NCBI GenBank assembly: GCA_947084935.1
Contig: CAMTUH010000013.1
Span: 1 to 49,714 of the forward strand
From: CAMTUH01 sp947084935
GTDB lineage: Bacteria > Pseudomonadota > Gammaproteobacteria > Coxiellales > Coxiellaceae
Reading direction: 5' to 3'
DNA: 49,714 nt
In this document: one piece after another, positions 38,265 through 47,187 of the stretch
Position numbering within the stretch: position 1 is the first letter of the stretch
Layout of the letters: every line of letters begins with the position of its first letter
The notes under the pieces: generated by a model
Database searches by the model: none
Told to the model about the DNA's origin: nothing
What the model saw: only the letters and a program-made list of their open reading frames with translations
Translations under genes and position numbers: made by a program

Positions 38265-39358
38265 AGACAGATGTACCCTTTCTCACTGCGTTGAACACGG
38301 TGTCGGGAATAGGGCCAATGCGAATACGCGCCCTAGTGTCCTATTTTGGTTCCGCCAAGGCCTCTTGGAAAGCACCGGAAGATGAGCTACGGCACGTGGG
38401 CTTACCCAAAGATGTGCTTGCCTCGTTTTTAAAGCAGCGCCGCCAGTTTGACATTGACGCGCATATGAAGAAACTGGCTCGTTTGCATGTTACTGTACTT
38501 GTGGAGCAGGACGGGCAGTATCCGGGCAAGCTGGGTGAAATTCCCGACCCACCGGTACTCCTTTTTGTGCGGGGTGACGTGTCGGTGCTGCAGACTACCT
38601 GTGTGGGGGTAGTAGGTACCCGCAAGATGACAGCATACGGCAGAGAAGTTACCGAGACGATCACAACAGGGCTTGTTGGAGGTGGATTTACGGTAGTTTC
38701 GGGGCTTGCCTACGGCGTTGACAGTGTAGCTCATCGGGTAAGCCTGGCGTGTGGCGGCAAGACAATCGCGGTACTTGGGTGCGGCGTAGATTGTGTGTAT
38801 CCAAAAGGCAACGAGGGGCTCGCGCGGGAGATTCTGGAGAAGGGCGGTGCGCTCATCTCAGAAGTACCGCTTTCTCGGTGGGTGACAAGGGGAATGTTTC
38901 CTGCACGAAACCGCATCATTTCAGGGCTTTCGGAGGGGGTGTTGGTTACGGAGGCTGCCGAAGATAGCGGCTCGCTCATTACCGCACGGCTGGCTATCGA
39001 GCAAGGACGAGAAGTGTTTGCGGTTCCCGGACCGATTACGAGTCCATTATCAAAGGGGCCAGCTGATTTGATTAAGCTGGGTGCAAAGCTTGTGTACTCG
39101 GTTGAAGATATTCTTGAGGAGTTTGGGATGAGAACAACGGGCGGCGGCCGACAGACGATTTTGTCATCAGCACTTTCAAGAGAGGAACTAATAATTGCTC
39201 AGCTACTTACTAATGAACCGAAAGATAGAGATATTCTCATTCGCGATTCCGGCCTGCCAGTGGCCGCGTTTTCAGCTGTACTTACTGGTATGGAACTAAA
39301 AGGGTATGTAGCGTGCGAAGGTCGAACGGTGCGATTGGTGATGAGTCTAGAGGCGTGA
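38243..39358 (+). CDS. dprA: DNA processing protein DprA
   Basis: Loads RecA on incoming single-stranded DNA. The 371-aa chain has an N-terminal helical/HhH-like region (TALNTVSGIGPMRIRALVSYFG), the Rossmann core VGVVGTRKMTAYG, VVSGLAYGVDSVAHR, GCGVDCVYPKGN, and the conserved FPARNRIISGLSEGVLVTEAAEDSGSLITA, plus a C-terminal winged-helix domain. GTG 38243 overlaps the PBP2 gene by 22 bases; TTG or later starts are possible. Its presence suggests natural DNA uptake, a property reported for many CPR bacteria. Confidence 0.94.
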   Translation: MGSTSQVETDVPFLTALNTVSGIGPMRIRALVSYFGSAKASWKAPEDELRHVGLPKDVLASFLKQRRQFDIDAHMKKLARLHVTVLVEQDGQYPGKLGEIPDPPVLLFVRGDVSVLQTTCVGVVGTRKMTAYGREVTETITTGLVGGGFTVVSGLAYGVDSVAHRVSLACGGKTIAVLGCGVDCVYPKGNEGLAREILEKGGALISEVPLSRWVTRGMFPARNRIISGLSEGVLVTEAAEDSGSLITARLAIEQGREVFAVPGPITSPLSKGPADLIKLGAKLVYSVEDILEEFGMRTTGGGRQTILSSALSREELIIAQLLTNEPKDRDILIRDSGLPVAAFSAVLTGMELKGYVACEGRTVRLVMSLEA

Positions 39359-39451
39359 TATCAAGCGGAGACTTTGATTTCAGTATGAAGATAAAAAGCA
39401 CCCTAGTTTCGCGTGGGGACTGGCAGAAGGTGAGAGCGAAATCACGGTTGG

Positions 39452-39480
39452 TTGACACTCATGATACGATTCCCTAGAGT
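39452..39480 (+). promoter_or_regulatory. promoter of topA
   Basis: TTGACA, 17-bp spacer, TAGAGT 39475-39480. The predicted start is about two bases before ATG 39489. Confidence 0.7.
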
Positions 39481-39488
39481 TGAGCGAT

Positions 39489-41474
39489 ATGCAGAACCTT
39501 GTAATAGTTGAGTCGCCGACAAAAGCACGCACACTCTCTCGATTTTTGGGAGAGGAATTTCGCGTGGAAGCAAGCATGGGACACGTCCGCGATTTACCTA
39601 AGGGGGAGCTGGGAGTGGATGTGGAGCAGAGGTTTAAACCTCGATACACTGTGCCAAAGGATAAAGAAAAACGAGTGAGCGAGCTGAAACGGCTTGCAAA
39701 GGGAACGAATTCTATCTACCTGGCGACTGACCCGGATCGAGAAGGAGAAGCGATTGCGTGGCACATCGCGGAACTGTTTGGCAGTTCCACGAATTCAAAA
39801 TTCATACAACGGGTGGTGTTTCACGAAATTACGGAATCAGCGATTCGCGAAGCGTTTGCGCACCCGCGCGGCATTAATGACAATCTTGTAGATTCGCAGC
39901 AGGCGCGGCGTGTCCTTGATCGGCTAGTCGGATACAAATTATCTCCACTCCTGTGGCGGAAGGTGCGTCGCGGGTTGTCTGCTGGCAGAGTGCAGTCGGT
40001 TGCGCTGCGGCTTGTCGTTGAGCGGGAGCGAGAGGTTGAAGCGTTTAAACCCCAGGAGTTTTGGTCGATTACAGCTCATCTTGCCAAAGATACTCAGGAG
40101 TTTCGCGCCCAGCTTGTAACGATAGCGGATAAAAAAATACAGGTTGGCATACAAGAGGAAGCTAGTCGTATAGTGTCCGATCTTCGCACACAGGAGTATT
40201 TGGTTACAACCGTAACAGAGCGTCAAGTAACTCGTCAACCGGATCCGCCTTTCATGACCTCAAGCTTGCAGCAGGCAGCTGCAAACCGATTAGGGTTTTC
40301 GGCAAAGCGGACTATGATAGTTGCCCAGCGGTTGTATGAGGAAGGGTTTATTACCTATATGCGTACTGACTCCGTGAGTCTATCCCGAGACGCGGTTGCA
40401 AATGCCAGGGCGTATATCGAACAGGCGTTTGGGAAACAGTACCTTCCGGCAACAGCCCGCATCTATAAAACGAAACAGAAATTGGCCCAGGAGGCACACG
40501 AAGCGATCCGTCCGACCGATCCAGGAAAGACGCCGGTATTAGTCAAGGGTATGCTTGATCGTGATCGGCTTCGCCTCTACATGCTCATTTGGGAACGTCT
40601 GATTGCCTGCCAAATGGCGCAGGCTGTTTTTGACCAGACGAGTGTTGAGATTCAGGCAGGCCCGTACGGTTTGCGCGCAAGTGGTCGGGTGCTGCGTTTT
40701 GATGGGTGGCATGCGCTTGTCCGTCAGGACACTGGGGCACAACGTGATGACGAAGAGTTGACCGAGCTGCCTACATTGCAGCGTGGTGATCAGTTGGTGC
40801 TGCGAGATGTTGAGCCGGAGCAACATTTTACCCAGCCTCCGGCGCGCTTCTCGGAGGCATCGCTGATCAAAGCACTTGAGGAACAAGGTATCGGTCGACC
40901 TTCTACCTATGCCCCGATTCTTTCAACGCTTGCGCAGCGGCAATATGTAGAACACCTTGATCGCAGACTCCACCCAACACCGCTCGGTGTAACGGTCAGC
41001 GACTTTCTGGTACAGTATTTTCCAAATGTGATGGACGTGCATTTTACCGCACGGCTTGAGGATCAGCTTGATGATGTGGCCAAGGGAGAGCAAAAGTGGG
41101 TGCCGATTGTCGAGCAGTTTTATAAGCCATTTGCGACACACCTGGAACAGGTACAAGAGAACGCACAGCGGGTCAAAGTTGCAGTGGAAGCTACTGATGA
41201 GGTATGCCCGGAATGTGGAAAGCAGGTTGTTATTCGGGTGGGCCGGTTTGGCAAGTTTTTTGCATGCTCCGGGTTCCCTACGTGTCGGTTTACCAAGGCA
41301 TATGTAACAAAGACAGATATGGTGTGCCCGAAGTGCTCAGCGCCAATTGTAATGCGTCGCACTCGTCATAAAAAGAATTTCTATGGATGCAGCAATTATC
41401 CAAACTGCGATTTTGCTTCCTGGACGAAGCCTAAGCCGGAGCTAGCAGCAAATTCGCAAGTTGCGAAAGTATAG
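39489..41474 (+). CDS. topA: DNA topoisomerase I
   Basis: Type IA topoisomerase that relaxes negative supercoils (661 aa). TOPRIM opening NLVIVESPTKARTLSRFL, acidic TDPDREGEAIAWH, and the catalytic tyrosine Y290 in EEGFITYMRTDS. Two C-terminal zinc ribbons have CPECGK...CSGFPTC and CPKCSA...CSNYPNC. A TTG at 39480 lies on the -10 box, so the ATG is the start. Its transcript probably ends at the hairpin just before dut. Confidence 0.97.
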   Translation: MQNLVIVESPTKARTLSRFLGEEFRVEASMGHVRDLPKGELGVDVEQRFKPRYTVPKDKEKRVSELKRLAKGTNSIYLATDPDREGEAIAWHIAELFGSSTNSKFIQRVVFHEITESAIREAFAHPRGINDNLVDSQQARRVLDRLVGYKLSPLLWRKVRRGLSAGRVQSVALRLVVEREREVEAFKPQEFWSITAHLAKDTQEFRAQLVTIADKKIQVGIQEEASRIVSDLRTQEYLVTTVTERQVTRQPDPPFMTSSLQQAAANRLGFSAKRTMIVAQRLYEEGFITYMRTDSVSLSRDAVANARAYIEQAFGKQYLPATARIYKTKQKLAQEAHEAIRPTDPGKTPVLVKGMLDRDRLRLYMLIWERLIACQMAQAVFDQTSVEIQAGPYGLRASGRVLRFDGWHALVRQDTGAQRDDEELTELPTLQRGDQLVLRDVEPEQHFTQPPARFSEASLIKALEEQGIGRPSTYAPILSTLAQRQYVEHLDRRLHPTPLGVTVSDFLVQYFPNVMDVHFTARLEDQLDDVAKGEQKWVPIVEQFYKPFATHLEQVQENAQRVKVAVEATDEVCPECGKQVVIRVGRFGKFFACSGFPTCRFTKAYVTKTDMVCPKCSAPIVMRRTRHKKNFYGCSNYPNCDFASWTKPKPELAANSQVAKV

Positions 41475-41501
41475 AGGATAGTCCTCAGAATTCCCAGGCT
41501 G

Positions 41502-41530
41502 TTGCAATTTTGCACCGAATTTGGTACATG
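41502..41530 (+). promoter_or_regulatory. candidate promoter of dut operon
   Basis: TTGCAA 41502-41507, a 17-bp spacer ending in TGG and TACATG 41525-41530 predict a start near 41537. The 40-base leader would consist mainly of the hairpin at 41544-41569. Confidence 0.45.
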
Positions 41531-41543
41531 TGATAAGGGCCAT

Positions 41544-41569
41544 AAAACCCCCAGAATTTGGGGGTTTTT
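41544..41569 (+). terminator. intrinsic terminator/attenuator before dut
   Basis: AAAACCCCCA pairs with TGGGGGTTTT around a GAATT loop, ending in TTTTT at 41565-41569. It is the strongest Rho-independent terminator in the window. It ends six bases before the dut ATG, so it either ends topA transcripts or attenuates the nucleotide operon. Confidence 0.85.
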
Positions 41570-41575
41570 GTGCGG

Positions 41576-42013
41576 ATGAGGGTTAGAATTAAACGTCTTG
41601 ATAGGACGCTGCCGCAGCCTACCTATGCAACGGCCGGATCAGTTGGATGTGATCTGGCCGCCCGAGTTTCTGTTACCGTCCCCGCCGGAGCAATGGCCAG
41701 AATTCCGACAAACATTATTGTACAAACACCACCAGAGTATATGTTTTTGGTGACCCTTCGCTCAAGTACACCGCAGCGCCTGGGGCTTATTATGCCAAAT
41801 AGCGTGGGTGTGATCGACCAAGATTATTGCGGACCGGACGATGAGATCGCGGTGCCTGTGTATAACGTGACGAAACAGAAGGTCGTAGTTGAGCGCGGTG
41901 ATCGGTTCGCGCAGGGTATTTTTGTGCATGTGGATCGTGTGGAGTGGGAAGAAATAGAAGAGGTCGAGCGTCCTACCCGCGGGGGGTTTGGTAGCACCGG
42001 GCAAGCTCTATGA
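41576..42013 (+). CDS. dut: dUTP diphosphatase
   Basis: Hydrolyses dUTP to dUMP, the precursor for ThyX, and keeps uracil out of DNA. A 145-aa trimeric-type dUTPase: motif 1 AGSVGCDLAA, motif 2 RSSTPQRLG, motif 3 NSVGVIDQDYCGPDDEI, motif 4 ERGDRFAQGIF and motif 5 RPTRGGFGSTG. Its stop overlaps the pyrG ATG (ATGA). First gene of the pyrimidine block. Confidence 0.94.
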   Translation: MRVRIKRLDRTLPQPTYATAGSVGCDLAARVSVTVPAGAMARIPTNIIVQTPPEYMFLVTLRSSTPQRLGLIMPNSVGVIDQDYCGPDDEIAVPVYNVTKQKVVVERGDRFAQGIFVHVDRVEWEEIEEVERPTRGGFGSTGQAL

Positions 42014-43659
42014 AATATATTTTTGTTTCCGGAGGGGTTATATCGGGTATTGGCAAGGGGATTACTACCGCCTCTATCGCCGTGCTCCTAAAGGCCCGCG
42101 GGTATCGTGTTTCTCCAATAAAAGCTGACATGTACTTAAACGTGGATGCTGGTACGATCCGGCCCCAGGAGCACGGCGAAGTGTTTGTCACCGACGATGG
42201 AATGGAAACGGACCAGGATTTGGGACATTACGAACGCTTTTTACATGAGAATTTAACCGGCGATAATTACATGACTACAGGGCAGATTTATCAAGCAGTG
42301 ATTACCAAAGAACGGGCTTTTGGGTACAAAGGCGAGGATGTGGAAGCGATTCCGCATGTGACCGACGAGATCATCCGGCGAGTGAAACTTGCTGGGAAGT
42401 CTCGCAATGCAGAGATCGTAATCGTGGAACTGGGGGGTACGGCGGGTGAGATCCAGAACTCACTCTTTTTTGAGGCCTCGCGTATCTTACATTTACAGAA
42501 TCCGACTGATGTCATTCATGTGCACGTAGCGTATCTTCCCACACCCCCAAGCCTCGGTGAACTCAAGTCCAAGCCGGTGCAGTTGTCGGTGCATGTGCTT
42601 AATGGGATGGGTATTCAGCCGGACTTTGTGATAGGCCGCAGCGAGGGAGCTATAGATCAGCGCCGACGGCAGCGTTTGGCGCTCTTTTGTAACGTTCCTG
42701 AGGATGCGGTTATCTCTAACCCAGATGTCTACTCTATTTACGAGGTGCCACTCGTGCTTGAGTCGCAGGAATTCTCCGAGAAACTACTCAAAAAGCTGAG
42801 CCTGCCGGTGCGGCGTCAAAATCTGACTGGATGGCGGGATCTTGTCGAACGCTTGCACGCAGTCAAAAGAGAAGTGCATATTGCAGTGGTGGGCAAGTAT
42901 TTCGCTACCGGCGACTACCAGCTTTCTGATGTGTATGTTTCTATAATTGAAGCGTTAAAACACGCCGCATGGGCGGAGAATGTGCGACCAGTATTGCATT
43001 GGACTGATAGTGAGAAGATAGAAAAGCAAGGAATAGATATACTTATGGATTATGATGGGTACTGTATAACTCCCGGCTTCGGCGCGCGGGGAGTGGAGGG
43101 AATGATAGAGGCAGTACGCTTTGCCAGAGAAAGACGGAAGCCATACCTCGGCTTGTGTTACGGTATGCAGATTGCAACCATCGAGTATGCGCGCAATGTT
43201 CTCGGGCTGGAAGGCGCTAACACCACCGAGGTGGATTCTGCCACGCCGCATCCGGTGATAAGTCTTATACCTGAGCAGGAGAAAAAGCTTCTGCAGCAAG
43301 AGTATGGAGCAACGATGCGGCTGGGAGCATGGGACTGTATGTTACAAAAGGGGAGCGTCGCGTACCGCGCGTACAGCAAAACAAACTGGCCTCACATGCG
43401 CAGCAAGAGTCCGTTTGTTATTTCCGAGCGCCACCGGCATCGGTATGAGCTGAATAATAGGTATAGAGATCAACTTGCCCAAGGTGGCCTGGTGATCTCC
43501 GGGACGACCTCGGATGGGTTGCTAGCAGAGATTATCGAACTGCCTGATCATCCGTTCTTTGTTGGCACTCAGTTTCATCCTGAGTTTCAGTCCCGGCCGC
43601 TCACTCCGCAACCATTGTTCCAAGAATTTGTTCGTTCATGTAAAGGTGTTCGAACATGA
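42010..43659 (+). CDS. pyrG: CTP synthase
   Basis: Aminates UTP to CTP using glutamine (549 aa, normal length). The synthase domain begins KYIFVSGGVISGIGKGITTASIA and holds KADMYLNVDAGTIRPQEHGEVFVTDDG; the class I glutamine amidotransferase domain has the nucleophile C383 in YLGLCYGMQIATIEYARN and H/E in GTQFHPEFQSRP. One of the few de novo pyrimidine steps visible here; no genes for UMP synthesis are in the window. Confidence 0.97.
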   Translation: MKYIFVSGGVISGIGKGITTASIAVLLKARGYRVSPIKADMYLNVDAGTIRPQEHGEVFVTDDGMETDQDLGHYERFLHENLTGDNYMTTGQIYQAVITKERAFGYKGEDVEAIPHVTDEIIRRVKLAGKSRNAEIVIVELGGTAGEIQNSLFFEASRILHLQNPTDVIHVHVAYLPTPPSLGELKSKPVQLSVHVLNGMGIQPDFVIGRSEGAIDQRRRQRLALFCNVPEDAVISNPDVYSIYEVPLVLESQEFSEKLLKKLSLPVRRQNLTGWRDLVERLHAVKREVHIAVVGKYFATGDYQLSDVYVSIIEALKHAAWAENVRPVLHWTDSEKIEKQGIDILMDYDGYCITPGFGARGVEGMIEAVRFARERRKPYLGLCYGMQIATIEYARNVLGLEGANTTEVDSATPHPVISLIPEQEKKLLQQEYGATMRLGAWDCMLQKGSVAYRAYSKTNWPHMRSKSPFVISERHRHRYELNNRYRDQLAQGGLVISGTTSDGLLAEIIELPDHPFFVGTQFHPEFQSRPLTPQPLFQEFVRSCKGVRT

Positions 43660-43700
43660 AATATGTTTGAATATAAATATAGGTAATACAGGAGGTACAC

Positions 43701-44324
43701 ATGATACCCAATCCATACCCTGGTGTTTTTATTGATATAGAGGGGCTTGATGGGAGTGGTTCGTCTACCCAGTTGAAACTGGTAGGCGAGCGGCTTGCAA
43801 AAACCGGCAAGAAAGTGTTTGAAACAAAAGAGCCGACGAACAATGTCATAGGGGGACTGATTCGTGGCGCGCTCACGCATACCTTGAACTTACCGCTTGA
43901 CTCGTTGCAGCTTTTGTTTGCTGCTGATCGCGCGCATCACCTGCACCGCGAGATTGTACCGATGTTAACGGCGGGTAGCGTGGTGCTAACTGACCGCTAC
44001 GTCTGGTCTACGGTGGCATTTGGAGCGATTGAACTGGACAAGGAGTGGTTACTCGCGCTCAACGAGCATTTCTTGATGCCGGACATCACTATTTTTGTGC
44101 AGGTTTCGCCCGAGGAATGCGTCAGGCGTATAAAGCAAAGCCGATTTGATGTGGAACTGTTTGAAGAAGCGCACAAGTTATCTAAGGTATGGGATGGCTA
44201 CGCATGGCTTGCCGAAAAGTTTAAAGAGGTGCATGTGGTAAATGGCGCGCGCCCGGTGGAAGATGTATTTGCAGACGTGCGAAAGATTATTGAGCAGCAC
44301 CCAAAATCCCCCTTGTTAATTTGA
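43701..44324 (+). CDS. tmk: thymidylate kinase
   Basis: Phosphorylates dTMP to dTDP. A 207-aa P-loop kinase: FIDIEGLDGSGSSTQLKLVG is the Walker A (GSGSS in place of GxGKS/T), TKEPTNNVIGGLIRGAL follows, DRYVWSTVAFGAIE is the DRY/Q motif, and TIFVQVSPEECVRRIKQSR the lid region. Serine replaces the usual Walker lysine position; a Lys normally follows the second Gly, so activity would depend on this change or on alignment. GGAGG lies nine bases upstream of ATG. Confidence 0.85.
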   Translation: MIPNPYPGVFIDIEGLDGSGSSTQLKLVGERLAKTGKKVFETKEPTNNVIGGLIRGALTHTLNLPLDSLQLLFAADRAHHLHREIVPMLTAGSVVLTDRYVWSTVAFGAIELDKEWLLALNEHFLMPDITIFVQVSPEECVRRIKQSRFDVELFEEAHKLSKVWDGYAWLAEKFKEVHVVNGARPVEDVFADVRKIIEQHPKSPLLI

Positions 44325-44352
44325 CGCGACAGCGGTAAAGTAGGAACTTATC

Positions 44353-44919
44353 ATGGTGCTGTCTGACCGGTCGATAACGGAAGCGTTAGCAGAAAAAGCC
44401 ATTGTGCTCACTCCCTTTAACGAAGACTCTCTCCAGCCCTCTAGTTACGATGTACACCTTTCCTCTGAATTTCGCGTGTTTAATAATTTCACCACCCCTT
44501 TTATTGATGTTCGCAAATCGACCGATGACTTGACCAGCCTAGTGCATGTCAAGGCAAACGAACCGTTTGTGTTGCATCCGGGCGAGTTCGTGCTTGGCTC
44601 CACGATCGAATATCTGGAGCTGCCGGACAACCTGGTTGCCCGCATCGAAGGCAAAAGTAGCTTGGGCAGGTTGGGGCTGCTCATTCATTCAACAGCAGGT
44701 TATGTTGATCCTGGGTGGAAGGGACAGCTGACGCTTGAACTCTCAAACGTGGCTAACCTGCCGATCGCCCTCTATGCCGGGATGCCCATAGGCCAAGTCT
44801 CGTTTCTTACGATGACGAGCGCGGTAGAACGTCCGTACGGATCAAAAGGTAGAAAAAGCAAGTACCAAGGCCAGAGCGGGCCGGGAGCAAGTAAAATGCA
44901 TGAGGACTTCGATGAGTGA
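44353..44919 (+). CDS. dcd: dCTP deaminase
   Basis: Deaminates dCTP to dUTP, feeding the Dut step. The 188-aa chain has the family order LTPFNEDSLQPSSYDVHL, LGSTIEYLELPDNLVARIEGKSSLGRLGL, the catalytic region TAGYVDPGWKGQLTLELSN and GMPIGQVSF, with a C-terminal KYQGQSGPGAS. The related bifunctional deaminase/dUTPase is unlikely since dut is separate. Overlaps thyX by eight bases. Confidence 0.93.
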   Translation: MVLSDRSITEALAEKAIVLTPFNEDSLQPSSYDVHLSSEFRVFNNFTTPFIDVRKSTDDLTSLVHVKANEPFVLHPGEFVLGSTIEYLELPDNLVARIEGKSSLGRLGLLIHSTAGYVDPGWKGQLTLELSNVANLPIALYAGMPIGQVSFLTMTSAVERPYGSKGRKSKYQGQSGPGASKMHEDFDE

Positions 44920-46543
44920 TTTCACACAAGAAGAACGTAAACTTTTGGAGCCGTTTTTTACTAATTTAGATAAAAATGTGTTCGTTTTGGTCAATCTACC
45001 AGAAGTAGTGAAGGGAGCACTCTTCTCCCGTTACAGCAGAAGCGCAAAAAGTTTGCGCCGGATACTGCTGGAGGAATTTATTCAAGTGCCTGAGGTGGGT
45101 TTTACCAAGATGATCAGCACGGTAGGAGATGGTCGGGACCAGCTTGTTGCGATAGCCAAGGCAGAGCAATTTTATGACCGCGTACTAGTAGGGTACGGGG
45201 ATGATTCGGTCGCCGAACTAGGCGGTGCCCATATTGCGCTTGAAGGCATCTCCCATATTGCATCAAAAGTAGTCGAAGATTCCCGCATCGGTATCTCGCC
45301 ACTTGAGAAATCAACGCGATACGTATTTTTTGATGAGAAGGCAGATGGCACCTATCAATATATCAAGGAAGCAGCGATTTGCAGCTCCACGCACAGGGAG
45401 ATCTATCTTTCCACCATGGACATGCTATTTGATACCTACACGCAGCTTATTGAGCCACTGCAAGAGCACCTGCGTCGCCAGTTTCCTCAGGATGCAAAGA
45501 CCTCTGACCGCGCCTACCGTAGTACCATTCGTGCGAAAGCAGCTGACGTCCTGCGCGGGTTGCTGCCGGCCGGGGTGAAAACAAATGTCGGTTTATATGG
45601 TAATGGGCGGGCTTTCGAGTATTTACTCATCAAGATGCGCGCGTCATCCTTACAGGAGATACACGAGCTGGCTGACCGTATGCACGCGGAGCTTGACAAG
45701 GTTATCCCCTCGTTTGTGAAGCGGGCCAAGAGTGAACGTGGCGACGTGTACGTTGAGTACTTAAGGCAGGTAGGGCAAGCAGTGGGGACGTTTGCATCGC
45801 GGTCGCGTCCCGGCCGCGGAAGACCAAAAGGGACCCGCCTGGGGGCGGCCCTTTTGCAATACAGCTCGGAGGGGGAGCTAGATGTTCTTGCTGCCTTGCT
45901 GTTTCCGCACGACCACCGGCCCTACCAAACCCTGCGCGCCGTGGTGTCCTCGCTTTCGCGCTACAAGCGGCGGCAGCTTATTATGGGCACGGTTGCCGGG
46001 AGGAAAAACCGACACCATAAAGTGCCGCGCGCGTTGGAACATAGTCGCTACACTTTTGAGATTGTTGCCAACTACGGGGCGTACCGAGATCTTCAGAGAC
46101 ACCGGATATTGACGCAGCAACGACAGAATCTCACCACTCGGTATGGGTATGACGTGCCGCCGGAGCTACTTGAAGCAAAGCTCGATGCACCATATCGGGA
46201 AGCTCTTGAGCAAGCAGCTCTCAGTTTCGAAATACTTGCCCACGACTTTCCTGCAGAGGCCCAATACGTCGTGCCCAACGCCTACCGGATGCGGTGGCTT
46301 ATTGAGCTTAATTTACGAGAAGTGGTACATCTTACTGAACTGCGTTCTTCTCCCCAGGGACATGCGCACTACCGTGTTATCGCACAAGATATAGCGCGAC
46401 AGGTTCTGCATGTGCATCCGTGGGCACGACCGGCACTTGCCTTTGTTGATTGGACGCCAAGCTTTGCTTTGGAACGGCTTGAGTCCGAGAAGCGTATTGA
46501 CCAGAAAATACATGCCCCGCAGCCTCGTATCACTATCGGCTGA
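44912..46543 (+). CDS. thyX: double-domain ThyX-like thymidylate synthase
   Basis: A 543-aa protein made of two ThyX-like domains. ThyX uses FAD and methylene-THF to methylate dUMP. The first domain contains GDDSVAELGGAHIALEGIS and SRIGISPLEKSTRY (124-137), replacing the classic RHRxxSxNExSxRY. The second has RHRILTQQRQNLTTRY (396 on), retaining RHR and the final RY but not the S. Ordinary ThyX is ~220-250 aa and forms a tetramer. ATG 44912 is chosen; 44900 is in frame. Only one half may be catalytic. Confidence 0.82.
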   Translation: MSDFTQEERKLLEPFFTNLDKNVFVLVNLPEVVKGALFSRYSRSAKSLRRILLEEFIQVPEVGFTKMISTVGDGRDQLVAIAKAEQFYDRVLVGYGDDSVAELGGAHIALEGISHIASKVVEDSRIGISPLEKSTRYVFFDEKADGTYQYIKEAAICSSTHREIYLSTMDMLFDTYTQLIEPLQEHLRRQFPQDAKTSDRAYRSTIRAKAADVLRGLLPAGVKTNVGLYGNGRAFEYLLIKMRASSLQEIHELADRMHAELDKVIPSFVKRAKSERGDVYVEYLRQVGQAVGTFASRSRPGRGRPKGTRLGAALLQYSSEGELDVLAALLFPHDHRPYQTLRAVVSSLSRYKRRQLIMGTVAGRKNRHHKVPRALEHSRYTFEIVANYGAYRDLQRHRILTQQRQNLTTRYGYDVPPELLEAKLDAPYREALEQAALSFEILAHDFPAEAQYVVPNAYRMRWLIELNLREVVHLTELRSSPQGHAHYRVIAQDIARQVLHVHPWARPALAFVDWTPSFALERLESEKRIDQKIHAPQPRITIG

Positions 46544-46590
46544 CCATCTTTACGAGCTGCGTACAAACGATTACAATCAAGTGACATACG

Positions 46591-47187
46591 ATGCAAGCGG
46601 AGCGCTACAGGAATATCACTATATCAGGTGGGGTGGGAACAGGCACAAGCACGCTCTTTGAACTACTCAAAAAGGAGCCCGGCTTTCATGATTGGGAGTT
46701 TTTCTCTGGTGGGGAGTTTATGCGTGCCTATGCGCAGGAGAATGGACTATTTGCCAAAGGCACACGCATCCATCATGACGCAACCACATACGGAGAGGAA
46801 TTTGATCGTAAGGTGGACTTTGGGATGCGGGAGCGGTTAATGACCAAGGGCAACCAGGTTTTTGAGGGATGGCTTGCGGGGTTTTTCGCCCAAAGGGTGC
46901 CGGGAGCGCTCAAGGTGCTCCTTACCTGCTCTGAGATGGCCGTCCGCGTGGATCGGATTGTCAACCGTGATGGAGTATCGGTTGAAGAAGCAAAGGAGCA
47001 TGTAAGGAAACGAGAACACGACAATTTTACCAAGTGGGGGCGCATGTACGCGCGGGAGTGGCAGGAGTTGGTCGGTACGGGCCCCATCGATTTTTGGGAT
47101 GCTCGTCTCTATGATCTCGTTATCGATACGTATTCACACAGTAAAGAGGAAACGTTGCGACTGGTGTTGGAACAGGTTGCCCAATGA
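46591..47187 (+). CDS. cytidylate-kinase-like P-loop protein
   Basis: A 198-aa P-loop kinase. ITISGGVGTGTSTLFELL is the nucleotide loop (GxGTGTST, positions 13-21), then FFSGGEFMRAYA, a DFGMRERLMTKGNQVFEGWLAGF segment and lid RIVNRDGVSVEEAKEHVRKRE. It resembles archaeal/CPR CMP kinases. Its place in the pyrimidine block supports a CMP/dCMP role. TTTACG-N17-TACAAT (46549-46577) may be its own promoter, with a leader of about seven bases. It overlaps glyA by 4 nt. Confidence 0.82.
   Translation: MQAERYRNITISGGVGTGTSTLFELLKKEPGFHDWEFFSGGEFMRAYAQENGLFAKGTRIHHDATTYGEEFDRKVDFGMRERLMTKGNQVFEGWLAGFFAQRVPGALKVLLTCSEMAVRVDRIVNRDGVSVEEAKEHVRKREHDNFTKWGRMYAREWQELVGTGPIDFWDARLYDLVIDTYSHSKEETLRLVLEQVAQ

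Noticed and set aside
39480..39488. TTG start for topA
   Set aside because: It overlaps the -10 hexamer; ATG 39489 gives the typical TopA N-terminus.
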